Below, piece after piece: positions 8,921 through 20,100 of a stretch of 64,000 nt of DNA. Origin of the DNA: Cupriavidus pampae (GTDB lineage: Bacteria > Pseudomonadota > Gammaproteobacteria > Burkholderiales > Burkholderiaceae). Location: positions 496,001 through 560,000 of the forward strand of contig NZ_CAJZAG010000002.1 in NCBI RefSeq assembly GCF_914271485.1, written 5' to 3'. Made by a program: the position numbers and the translations under genes. How positions within the stretch are numbered: the first letter of the stretch is position 1; each line of letters begins with the position of its first letter. The notes under the pieces were generated by a model. That model searched no databases, was not told where the DNA came from, and saw nothing but the letters and a program-made list of their open reading frames with translations.

Positions 8921-9430
8921 ATGGCAACGTCATCACGCGGAACAAAATTTCGTACCCTTCCGGCCGAGCGGCCAGAGCTCGATCGCACCGACAAGGCCAT
9001 CCTGCGCGCGCTGCAGAAGGACGCCTCGATTTCCAACGTGGCGCTGGCCGACAAGGTCAACCTGAGCCCACCCGCGTGCCTGCGGCGGGTGGAACGCCTC
9101 AAGTCCGGTGGCTTTATCCGCGGCATCGTCGCGCTGCTGGAACCCCGCATGCTCGATGTCGGCATGCTGGTGATCATCGGTGTGGTGCTGGACCGCTCCA
9201 CCCCCGACTCGTTTGCCGCGTTCGAAAAGGCCGCGCAGAAGATCACCGGCTGCATGGAGTGCCACGAGGTGACCGGCGAGTTCGACTACTTCATGATGAT
9301 CCGCACACGCGACAACGACAGCTTCAACAAGCTCCATGCCGAGCAACTGCTGTATCTGCCCGGCGTGCGGCAGATCCGCACATTCATGGTGCTCAAGCAG
9401 GTCCTGTCGAATACGCAGTTGACGGTGTAG
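8921..9430 (+). CDS. acdR: Lrp/AsnC-family regulator of acdS
   Basis: A 169-residue Lrp-family protein. The helix-turn-helix (about residues 20-70) contains LDRTDKAILRALQKDASISN and LADKVNLSPPACLRRVERL. The ligand-binding RAM domain occupies the rest, including FDYFMMIRTRDNDSFNKLH. In ACC deaminase systems AcdR activates acdS and its effect depends on ACC and leucine; this is family knowledge. The chosen ATG gives MATSSRGTK; an in-frame ATG 22 codons upstream would extend into the probable promoter. A D-amino-acid-dehydrogenase-like gene follows after 32 bp and may be co-transcribed. Confidence 0.88.
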   Translation: MATSSRGTKFRTLPAERPELDRTDKAILRALQKDASISNVALADKVNLSPPACLRRVERLKSGGFIRGIVALLEPRMLDVGMLVIIGVVLDRSTPDSFAAFEKAAQKITGCMECHEVTGEFDYFMMIRTRDNDSFNKLHAEQLLYLPGVRQIRTFMVLKQVLSNTQLTV

Positions 9431-9462
9431 TAACGACGACGGCATTGGTACACTCTCTCGCC

Positions 9463-10707
9463 ATGCAATCATCGAACGCTTCTACCGCCCCAACAGCTGC
9501 CCCCACCATCGCCATCATCGGCGCCGGCATCGTCGGCTGCTGCATCGCACTCGCGCTCCGCAAGCGCGGAGCCACCGTCACGCTGATCGATCGCGAAGGG
9601 CCGGCCGCAGGCTGCAGCTTCGGCAACTCGGGCGCGATCAGCGAAAGCTCCGTCGCCCCGCTCGCGATGCCCGGCGTGCTCGCCTCTGTGCCGAAAATGC
9701 TGCGCGACAAGGACGGCCCGCTGCATCTGCCACTGGCCTACCTGCCCACCGCCGCGCCATGGCTCGCGCGCTTCGTGCTGTCCGCCACACCGGGCCGCGT
9801 GGAACGCGCCGCCACCGCGCTGGCGGACCTGCACAAAGGCGCGGTCGCCAAACACGCCACGCTCACGCGCGAGGTCGGCGTACCCGAGCTGTTCCTGCAG
9901 CGCGGCCACCTGCATCTGTATCGCGACCCCGCCGCGCTCGCCGACGATGCCGCCGCATGGGAGCTGCGTGAGCGCTTCGGCTTTCGCGCCGAACGGCTCG
10001 ACCGCGCCGGCATCGAGGCACTGGAGCCCAACATCGCGCCGCACTACACCACCGCGATGTACCTCGCCGACCATGCGACGATCCTGAATCCCGCACGCTA
10101 TACGCAGGCAATCGCCAACGCGTTCGTCGCGCGCGGCGGTACGCTGGTGCGCGACGAGATCCGCGGGATCGCCCAGCGTAGTGACGGCGCAACCGCAACA
10201 TGGACGCTCAGCGGCACACAGGACAAATATGTGGCCGATCACGTGATCGTCGCCACCGGCGCGTGGTCGCGCAAGCTGCTCGACCCACTCGGCATCGCAC
10301 TGCCGCTCGAGAGCCAGCGCGGCTATCACGTGCAGTTCAACGGCACGCGCGCGGTAGTCTCGCGCACCGTGGTGCTGACCGACCGCAAGATCTTCGTCAC
10401 GCCGATGGAAGAAGGCCTGCGCGTGGGCGGCACCGTCGAGATCGCGGGACTCGAGCGCGCACCCGACATGCGCCGCTTCGATGGCCTGGCCGCCATCGCC
10501 CGCGAGACGTTCGCGGGTCTCTCCAGCGCAACGACGACGTCATGGATGGGCCACCGTCCGTGCATGCCCGACTCGGTGCCCGTAGTGGGCGCCGCGAAGA
10601 ATCACCCAGGCCTGTGGCTCGCCGTGGGTCACGGTCACCTTGGCCTGACCGACTCGGTCAACACCGCGGATCGCATCGCGGACGCATTGCTGCCGTCACC
10701 GCATTAA
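9463..10707 (+). CDS. FAD-dependent oxidoreductase, D-amino acid dehydrogenase-like
   Basis: A 414-residue DAO-fold flavoprotein. The N-terminal Rossmann motif is IAIIGAGIVGCCIALAL, with the ribose-binding acid in TLIDRE. The GCSFGNSGAIS segment and the C-terminal GHRPCMPDSVPVVGA and VGHGHLGLTDS stretches are typical of DadA-like membrane-associated dehydrogenases, which pass electrons from D-amino acids to the respiratory chain. Lying directly behind acdR suggests a role with acdS in amino acid or D-amino acid use, but the substrate is not evident. A hairpin terminator follows 51 bp after the stop. Confidence 0.8.
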   Translation: MQSSNASTAPTAAPTIAIIGAGIVGCCIALALRKRGATVTLIDREGPAAGCSFGNSGAISESSVAPLAMPGVLASVPKMLRDKDGPLHLPLAYLPTAAPWLARFVLSATPGRVERAATALADLHKGAVAKHATLTREVGVPELFLQRGHLHLYRDPAALADDAAAWELRERFGFRAERLDRAGIEALEPNIAPHYTTAMYLADHATILNPARYTQAIANAFVARGGTLVRDEIRGIAQRSDGATATWTLSGTQDKYVADHVIVATGAWSRKLLDPLGIALPLESQRGYHVQFNGTRAVVSRTVVLTDRKIFVTPMEEGLRVGGTVEIAGLERAPDMRRFDGLAAIARETFAGLSSATTTSWMGHRPCMPDSVPVVGAAKNHPGLWLAVGHGHLGLTDSVNTADRIADALLPSPH

Positions 10708-10758
10708 ATCTCGCACTCCCCCTGCTTCGGGGGGATGTCATCGATTTTCCTCCAAATC

Positions 10759-10784
10759 AAAGGGTGTTTTTTCAAACGCCCTTT
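10759..10784 (+). terminator. Intrinsic terminator after the DadA-like gene
   Basis: An 11-bp stem, AAAGGGTGTTT with AAACGCCCTTT (one T-G pair), closes a TTTC loop and is followed by a T-rich tract to base 10800. A second shorter hairpin, CCCCC/GGGGG with a TGCTTC loop, lies 24 bp upstream. Confidence 0.75.
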
Positions 10785-10794
10785 CGTCTTTTCT

Positions 10795-11091
10795 CGTTTT
10801 ATAAATGTAACCAATGTTAAAAATACGGCGTTTACGCTACAGTCGGTGTGTACATTAATAAAGCCATCTCCAGCTCACTTTAAGTAATATTTAATTCTAA
10901 ATTAGAAAATACTAGAACTCGGCTTCTGGCTTGGGTTCCAGCCTTACGCAATTTCTATCATGCGTTTGAAACGCGCATGAATGACGCGTATGGCGCGACG
11001 AAAATAGTGCAAGGCTTATCAGGGGTTGTAATAAGTAAATATAAATTTACCTGAATTTTGCAATTTTTTCGCACGACCCGATTTCCAGAAA
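10795..11091 (+). promoter_or_regulatory. AT-rich promoter/leader region of the giant adhesin gene
   Basis: This stretch is strikingly AT-rich against its surroundings and holds no gene. A possible sigma-70 promoter is TTTACG (10831-10836), a 17-bp spacer and ATTAAT (10854-10859). Two dyads are visible: TTCTAAATTAGAA at 10895-10907 and GTAAATATAAATTTAC at 11035-11050. The low GC and the long leader suggest control by a nucleoid protein of the H-NS/MvaT type and by one or more specific regulators, as is usual for large adhesins. Each individual element is a guess. Confidence 0.45.
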
Positions 11092-11103
11092 AGGAGTTCG
11101 ATC

Positions 11104-14100
11104 ATGGCTTCGCCCGCCGTTTTGAATGACCACAAGGACCTCGCCGTCGCCGCCGGTACCAACACGGTTGCCGCGCCGGACGGGCGCACGAACTTCCTCG
11201 TGGCCGCCAGCAAGGACAACGTTGCCAACTACGCGCGGGAGGGCAACGATCTGGTGGTGAGCTTCAAGAATGGGCAGTCGCTGAAGATCGAAGGCTTCTT
11301 CGCGAACGGCGCGCAGTACAACAACCTCGTGCTCGTGCAGGAGGATGGCCGCTGGCTCGTCTCGTTCGACCAGGCCATGGTCGCCGGTGGCGACGGCATT
11401 GCCGAGGGCGCGGTGCTCTACGAACCGATCGGCATGAGCACGTCGACCAAGGCCCTGCTCGGCCTGCTGGGTCTCGCGGCAGGCGTGGGCATTGGCGCGG
11501 CGGCGGCCGGCGGTGGCGGCGGTGACGGCAATCCCAGTAGCGGCAGTGGCGGCGGCGGTGGCGGCGACGGCGGTACGCCCCCAGGCGGCGGCACGCCTCC
11601 GAGCCCGCCCACGGTCACGCCAGTCGGCAACATCATCCCCGGTTCCGGCATGCAGTACACACGCGATGCCGCGCCCATGCTGAGCGGCACGATCTCGCCG
11701 CCGAATGGCAGCGTGCTGATTGCGATCGACGGACAGCCGCCGGTCACGGTCACGCCCGATGCCAACGGCAACTGGAGCTATGCGGTACCGCGGCTCGGCG
11801 AAGGCACGCACCAGATCGTGCTGACGCACGTGAACCCTGATGGCACCACGAGTACGCCCACCGAAATCAACGTGGTGGTCGATACCATCGTGCCGACCGC
11901 ACCGACCCTCGACCCGAGTTCGGGCAATGTGCTGACCGGCACCGCCGAAGCCGGCAGCCTGGTCAGCATCGACCTCAATGGCGACGGGCGGCCCGATGCC
12001 ACCGTCACGGCCGATGCCAATGGCAACTGGCGCTATGCACTGGCCACGCCGCTGGCCAACGGCACCGTGGTGTCCGTGACCGCGAGCGATCTGGCCGGCA
12101 ACGTAAGCCCGGCTACGGTAGGCACCATCGACGCGGCCGCACCGGGCGCGCCGTTGATCCTGCAAAGCGACACCTCGGCGCTCGCAGGCACCGCGGAAGC
12201 CGGCAGCACCATCGACATCGATCTCAATGGCGACGGCACGCCCGATGCCACGGTGGTGGCCGACAACAATGGCAACTGGTCCTACACCATCACCACGCCG
12301 ATCGCAGCCGGCACGGCTGTAAGCGTGACCGCGAGCGATGCCGCGGGCAACGTAAGCACGCCGTCCACCGCCACGCTCGCGGATGTCACGCCGCCCGGAC
12401 TGCCGACCATCGCCGCGACCAACGGCAACGTGCTCAGCGGTACCGCCGAGGCCAACGCCACGGTCGGTATCGACCTCGATGGCGATGGCACGATGGACGT
12501 GTCCGTCACCGCGACCAACGCCGGCACCTGGACCTACACACCGGCCACGCAGATCGCCAACGGCATTGTCGTGACCGTTACCGCGCTCGATGGCGCAGGC
12601 AACGCCAGCCTGCCGGCAAGCGTGACTGTTGACGCATCGCCACCGCCGCCACCGGTGGTCGGCAGCGTGACCGACGACAGAGCGCCCGTCACCGGGCCGC
12701 TGGCCGATGGCGCCAGCACCAATGACAACACCCCCACGCTGAGCGGCACCGCCGAAGCGAACAGCACGATCACCATCCTCAACGGCACTGCCGTGGTAGG
12801 CACGGTCACGGCAGATACCAACGGAAACTGGTCGTTTACGCCGGGCACCGCGCTGCCCGATGGCACTTACACTCTGACCGTTACCGCGACCGACGCGGTC
12901 GGCAATGTCGGCAATCCGAGCGCACCGTTCGGCCTCACCATCGATACTGCCCCGCCGGCCGCGCCGACGATCGCAGCCACCAATGGCGGCACGCTGTCGG
13001 GCACCGCGGTCGCGGGCAGTACCGTGGCCATCGACATCAACGGCGATGGCGTGCCCGAAGCCACGGTCACCGCCACCGGTGGTACCTGGACCTACACGCC
13101 CGCGCCGCCACTCGCCAATGGCACCGTCGTCACGGTCACCGCGCTCGATGCGGCCGGCAATGCCAGCACGCCGGTCAGCACCACGGTCGATGCGGCCGCG
13201 CCTCCCCCACCCGTATTCGTCACCGTCCTCGACAACGTGACGCCAGGCACCGATCCGGTCGCGAGCGGCGGCAGTACCAACGACAACACACCGACGTTCA
13301 CGGGCACTGCGGAGATTGGCAGCACCGTCAACGTGTACAACGGCACCACGCTGATCGGCACGGCGCTCGTCGATATCAACGGCAACTGGAGCGTGACACC
13401 GTCGGCGGGATTGCCCGATGGCACCTATTCGTTCACCGCCACGGCCACCGATCCGCTCGGCAATATCAGCCAGGCGGGTGGACCGTTCGGGCTGACGATC
13501 GACATCGCGCCGCCCGCCACACCGGTGATTACGCAGAGCAGCGCCACCACGCTTGCCGGCACCGCGGCGGCGGGCAGCATCATTGCCATCGACCTCAACG
13601 GCGACGGCACAGCCGATGCCACGGTCACCGCCACGCCCGGCGGTACGTGGACCTATGCGCCCGGCACACCGTTCCTCGACGGCACTGCAATCAGCGTGAC
13701 CGCTGTCGACGCCGCCGGCAATGTCAGCCCGCCGGCCACCGTGACGATCGATGCCGCGCCGCCGGCACCGCCGGTGATCGCGTCCGTCACCGACAATGTG
13801 GCGCCGACCACGGGCCCGGTCGGCAATGGGACTAGCACCAACGACAACACGCCAACCATTACGGGCACCGCCGAGGCCGGCAGCACCATCAATATCTTCA
13901 ACGGCACCGCCTTGCTTGGCACCGTGGTGGCCACGGGCGGCAACTGGACCTTCACGCCGCCGGCGGGCCTGCCCGATGGCACCTATACGATCACCGTCAC
14001 CGCGACCGATGCGGCGGGAAATGCCAGCACGCCCGGCACGCCGTATACCTTCGTCATCGATACCGCCGCACCCGCCGCGCCGTTGATCACCGGCGCCGCC

Positions 14101-17100
14101 GACAACCAGCTGCCGGTCATCGCGCCGATCACCAACGGCGGCGCGACCAACGACACCACGCCCACGCTCAGCGGTACCGCTGCGGCAGGCACGATCATCA
14201 ACCTGTACAACGGCACGACGCTACTCGGCACCACCACCGCCGACATCAACGGCAACTGGAGCGTGGCCCCGACCACCGGGTTGACCAACGCCACCTACGC
14301 GCTGACGGTGACCGCGACCGACGCGGCTGGCAATGTCAGCGCGCCGAGCATCGTCTACACCATCACCGTCGATACGGCGCCGCCATCCGCGCCTACGGTG
14401 AGCGCGACCAACGGCACCACGCTCGCGGGTACGTCCGAGCCGAATGCCACCATCAGCATCGACCTCAACAACGACGGCACGCCCGATGCGACCGTGGTCG
14501 CCAACGGCAGCGGCAACTGGTCCTATCTGCCGGCCACGCCGCTGCCCAATGGCACGGTGATCAACGTGACCGCAACCGATGCCGCCGGCAATACCAGCGG
14601 CATCGGCACGACCACCGTCGATGGCAGCATCGTCGATACCACCCCGCCCGCCGCGCCCACCATCGCGGCCACCAATGGCATTACGCTGACCGGTACCGCC
14701 GAAGCCGGTAGCACCGTCAATCTCGACCTCAATAACGATGGCACCGCCGATGTGAGCGTGCAGGCCAATGGGGCCGGTAACTGGACCTATACGCCCATCA
14801 CACGACTGCCCGATGGCACCGTGGTCAGCGCCACCGCCACCGACGTGGCCGGCAATACCGGCGCGGCGGGGACGGTCACCGTCGATGGCGCGCCGCCGCC
14901 GCAGCCTGCCATCCTCTTTGCGACGGACCCCCGAGGTCCGCTCCTCAGCGGCGGCAGCACCAACGACACCACGCCGACGCTGACCGGCGTTGCCGAGCCC
15001 GGCAGCACTGTCACCGTGTACGAAGGTACGACGGCGCTCGGCACCGTGGTCGCCACCGGCGGCACGTGGACGTTCACGCTGCCCACGGGCGCGCTCGATG
15101 GCAGCCACACCTACACGGTCACAGCCACCGATGCGGTCGGCAATATCAGCACGCCGAGCAATGGCTATACCGTCGTGGTGGATACCGCCGCGCCCGGCGC
15201 GCCGACCATCGCGCCGAGCAACGGCAGCACGCTGACCGGCACCGCCGAAGCAGGCAGCACCGTGAATCTCGATATCAATGGCGACGGCACCGCGGACGCC
15301 ACCGTCACCGCGACCGGCGGCACGTGGAGCTACACGCCGGGCACGCCGCTCGGCAACGGCACGGTGGTCAACGTTACCGCGACCGATGCGGCCGGCAACA
15401 CCAGCGTCGCGACCACGCTCACAATCGATCGCGCGGCGCCTGCCGTACCGGTGATCGCGAGCGTCACCGATAACGCCGCGCCAGTCACCGATAACGCCGC
15501 GCCAGTCACCGGCCCGATCCTCACCGGCGGCGCGACCAATGACAACACGCCGACGCTGACCGGTACCGCCGAGGCCAACAGCACCATCAACATCTTCAAC
15601 GGCGCCGCGTTGATCGGCACAGTCACTGCGGGTCCCACCGGCAGTTGGACCTTCACGCCCGCCGCCGGGCTGATCGATGGCACCTATACGCTGACCGCCA
15701 CCGCGACCGATGCGGTGGGCAATACGAGCGCGCCGACGGCGGTGTTCACCGTGACGATCGATACGGTGCCGCCGGGCACGCCGACCATCGCGCCGACCAA
15801 TGGCATTGCGCTTTCGGGTACCGCCGATCCGGGCACGCTCGTGCGTATCGACTTCAACGGCGATGGCACCTCGGATGTCACTGTGACCGCCACGCCCGGT
15901 GGCACGTGGAGCTTTGCACCCGCACCGCCGCTTGGCAATGGCACCCTGATCACCGTGACCTCGGTCGATGCGGCTGGCAATGTCAGCGCACCAGCGACCA
16001 CGGCGATCGACTCCGCGCCGCCGGCACCGCCGGTCTTCACGGGGGCGTTCGACGATACCGCGCCCGTCACCGGGACGATCGGCGCGGACGGCGTGACCAA
16101 CGACAAGACCCCGACGATCACCGGGACCGCGGAAGCCAATAGCACGATCAACCTGTACAACGGCACCACGCTGCTTGGTACCGTGACCGCCAACGGCTCC
16201 GGCGTGTGGACCTTCACGCCAACGATCGACCTGCCCGACGGCGTGTACACGGTGACCGCCACGGCTACCGATACGCTTGGCAATGTCGGGGCGCCCAATA
16301 CCGCGTTCACGTTCACGATCGATACCGCACCGCCGGCGCCGCCGACCATCGCGCCCAGCAATGGCACCGTGATCTCCGGCACTGCCGCCGCAGGCAGCAC
16401 GATCGCGCTCGATTTCAACGGCGATGGCACCGCCGATGCCACGGTGACCGCCACCGCTGGCGGCACGTGGACTTACACGCCGACCACCCCGCTGCTCAAC
16501 GGTGTGACGGTGAGCGCCGTGGCCGTCGATGCGGCGGGCAATACGAGCACGCCAACCACCGCGACGATCGATCGCGCGGCACCATTCGCGCCGCTTATCA
16601 CGGGCGCACTGGACGATGCCGCACCGATCACGGGCCCGATCCTGACGGGCGGCGTGACCAACGACACCACGCCCACGATCTCCGGCACCGCGGAAGCGGG
16701 CAGCATCGTTCGTCTCTTCAGCGGCACCACGCTCGTCGGTACGGCGGTGGCCAGTATCACCGGCGCCTGGAGCATCACGCCCTCGCCTGCGCTGCTGGAC
16801 GGCAACTACTCGCTGACCGCCACCGCGACCGATCCGGCTGGCAACGTCAGCGGCGCGAGCGCGGCGTTCAATGTGGTCATCGACACCACGCCGCCGGCCG
16901 CGCCGACCGTGGGCCCGAACAACGGCACCATTGGCTCGGTGCTGAGCGGCACCGCTGCCGTAGGCAGCACGGTCAACCTCGACCTCAATGGTGACGGCAC
17001 CCCCGATGTGACGGTTGCCGCCACGGCGGGCGGCACCTGGAGCTACACGCTGCTGGCCCCGATCGCCAACGGCATCGTGGTCGGCGTCACGGCGACCGAT

Positions 17101-20100
17101 ACCGCTGGCAACGTCAGCGCACCGGCCACGGTCACCATCGATGGCGTAGCACCCGCCACGCCGGTGCTGGTCGGCGTCTCCGACAACACGGCGCCCGTCA
17201 CGGGCCCGGTGCTCACCGGCGGCAGCACCAACGACACCACGCCGACACTGACAGGCACCGCCGAGCCCAACAGCACGATCAATGTGTTCAACGGCATCGC
17301 GTTGCTCGGCACCGTCGTGGCCGATGCGAACGGCAACTGGAGCTTTACGCCAGCCACCGGACTCATCGACGGCACCTACACGCTGACGGTCACGGCCACT
17401 GACGCGTCCGGCAATGTCAGCACGCCAACGGGTACGTTCACGCTGATCGTTGATACCGTGGCACCGCCCACGCCGATCATCGCCGCCAGCAATGGGAGCA
17501 CCGTCACCGGTACCGCCGCGCCGAACAGCACCATTGCGCTCGATCTCAACGGCGATGGCACCGCCGATGCCACCGTGACGGCCAACGGTGCCGGCGTGTG
17601 GACCTATACGCCCGCCCCGGCGCTGGCCAATGGCACCACGATCAGCGCGATTGCGATCGATGCCGCCGGCAATGCCAGCGCACCGGCCACCGCAGTCGTC
17701 GATGCGGCCCCTCCGCCTGCGCCGATCATCGTCAGCGTGACCGACAACGCCGCGCCCGTCACCGGGCCAGTCCTGACCGGTGGCAGCACCAATGACAACA
17801 CGCCGACGCTCACCGGCACCGCCGAAGCCAACAGCACCATCAATATCTTCAACGGCGCCGCGCTGCTTGGCACCGTCAACGCCGATATCAACGGCAACTG
17901 GACCTTTACGCCGGCCACGGCGCTACCGGATGGCACCTACACGCTGACCGCGACCGCAACCGACGCGGTTGGCAACACTGGCGCGGCAAGCACCGTCTTT
18001 ACGGTAACGATCGACATCGTGCCGCCAGCAGTCCCGGTGATCGTCGTCAACACTGCCGCCACGCTGAGCGGCACCGCCGATGCGGGCAGCACCATCGGGC
18101 TCGATCTGAACAACGACGGGACCGTCGATACCACGGTTGTCGCCAACGCCAGCGGCAACTGGACCTATACGCCGGCCACGCCGTTGGGCAATGGCGTCGT
18201 GGTCAACGTCACGGCGATCGATGCGGCCGGCAACAGCAGCACGGCCGCCACCGTCACGATCGATGCCGCGCCACCACCCGCACCGGTGCTCGTGAGCGTG
18301 ACCGATAACATCGGCCCCGTGCTTGGTCCGGTCCTGACGGGGGGCAGCACCAACGATGGCACGCCCACGCTGGCGGGCACCGCGGAGGCCGGCAGCACGA
18401 TCAACATCTTCAACGGTGCCACGCTGCTCGGCACCGTCACGGCTACCGGCGGCGTGTGGAGCTTTACGCCGCCCGACGATCTCGCCGATGGCACCTACGC
18501 CTTGACCATCACCGCGACCGATGCGGCCGGCAATGTCAGCACGCCGAGCGCGCCGTTCGTCTTGACGATCGACACCGTAGCGCCGCCCCCACCGGTCATT
18601 GTCAGCGTGACGGATAACGTTGGCCCGGTCCTCGGCACGGTTGCCCCCGGAGGCTTCAGCAACGACAACACGCCCACGCTCGCGGGCACGGCGGCGGCGG
18701 GCAGCACGATCAATATCTTCAACGGCGCCGCGCTCGTTGGCACCGTGAGCGCCGATGCCATCACCGGCGCGTGGACCTTCACGCCCGGCACGGCATTGCC
18801 CGACGCCACCTACACCTTTACTGCGGTAGCCGTGGACGCCGCGGGCAACCCGAGCACCGCCAGCGCGAGCTTTGCGGTGACCATCGATACCGCACCGCCG
18901 CCCGCGCCGACCATCGCGCTCACCAACGGCACCGCGCTGTCGGGCACCGGTGAGGCTGGCAGCTTCGTCAATATCGACCTCAATGGCGACGGCACCGCCG
19001 ATGCCACGGTGGGCGTCGATGGCAGCGGCAACTGGTCATATCAACCGGTCACGCCGCTCGGCAACGGCGTGGTGGTGACGGTAACGGGCACCGATCGCGC
19101 CGGCAATACCAATCCGACCGGTGCGTCGACCACGGTCAATATCTTCCTCAACGACACCACGCCACCGGCCGTGCCGACGATCGCGGCGACCAACGGCACA
19201 GTGCTGGCCGGAACGGCGGAAGCGGGCAGCACGGTCAATATCGATCTGACCGGCGATGGCGTGGCCGATGTATCGGTCACCACCACTGCCGGTGGGGCGT
19301 GGACCTATACGCCGCCCACGCGTCTCGGCAATGGCATCGTCGTCAGCGTTACCGCCACCGATGGCGCGGGCAATACGAGTCCGCCGGCGTCCACCATCGT
19401 CGACGCCGCGCCGCCCGCCGCGCCGGTGCTGCTCACCGTGACCGATGACGTGGCACCGACACTCGGGCTCGTCCTTGCCAACGGCGTGACCAACGACACC
19501 ACGCCCACGCTGACGGGCACGGCCGAGGCCGGCAGCCTCGTCAATATCTTCAACGGTGCCACGCTGCTCGGCACCGTCACGGCTACCGGCGGCGTGTGGA
19601 CCTTTACGCCGCCCGCGCTGATCGATGGCACCTATACGATCACCACTACCGCGACCGATGCGGTCGGCAACACCAGCGTGGCGAGCGGCGGCTTTACGTT
19701 CCGCGTGGATACCACCGCGCCCGCGTTGCCGACGGTCGGGGCCAGCAACGGCACCACGCTGAGCGGCTCGGCCGAGGCCGGCAGCATCGTCGGCCTCGAT
19801 TTCAACGGCGATGGCGTGGCCGATGCCACGGTCACCGCGACGGTGGGCGGCACGTGGACTTACACACCGACCGTCCCGCTGGTCAATGGCACCGTGGTTG
19901 CCGTGACCGCGACCGATGCGGCCGGCAACGTGAGCGCGCCCGCGGGCACGATCATCGATCGTCTTGCGCCGGCGGCACCGTTCCTTCTCCTCGTGAACGA
20001 CGATGTCGCGCCGCTGACGGGCAGTATCGCGCCGGGCAGCCGCACCAATGACACCACGCCCACGCTTATCGGCACCGCCGAGGCCGGCAGCACCATCAGC

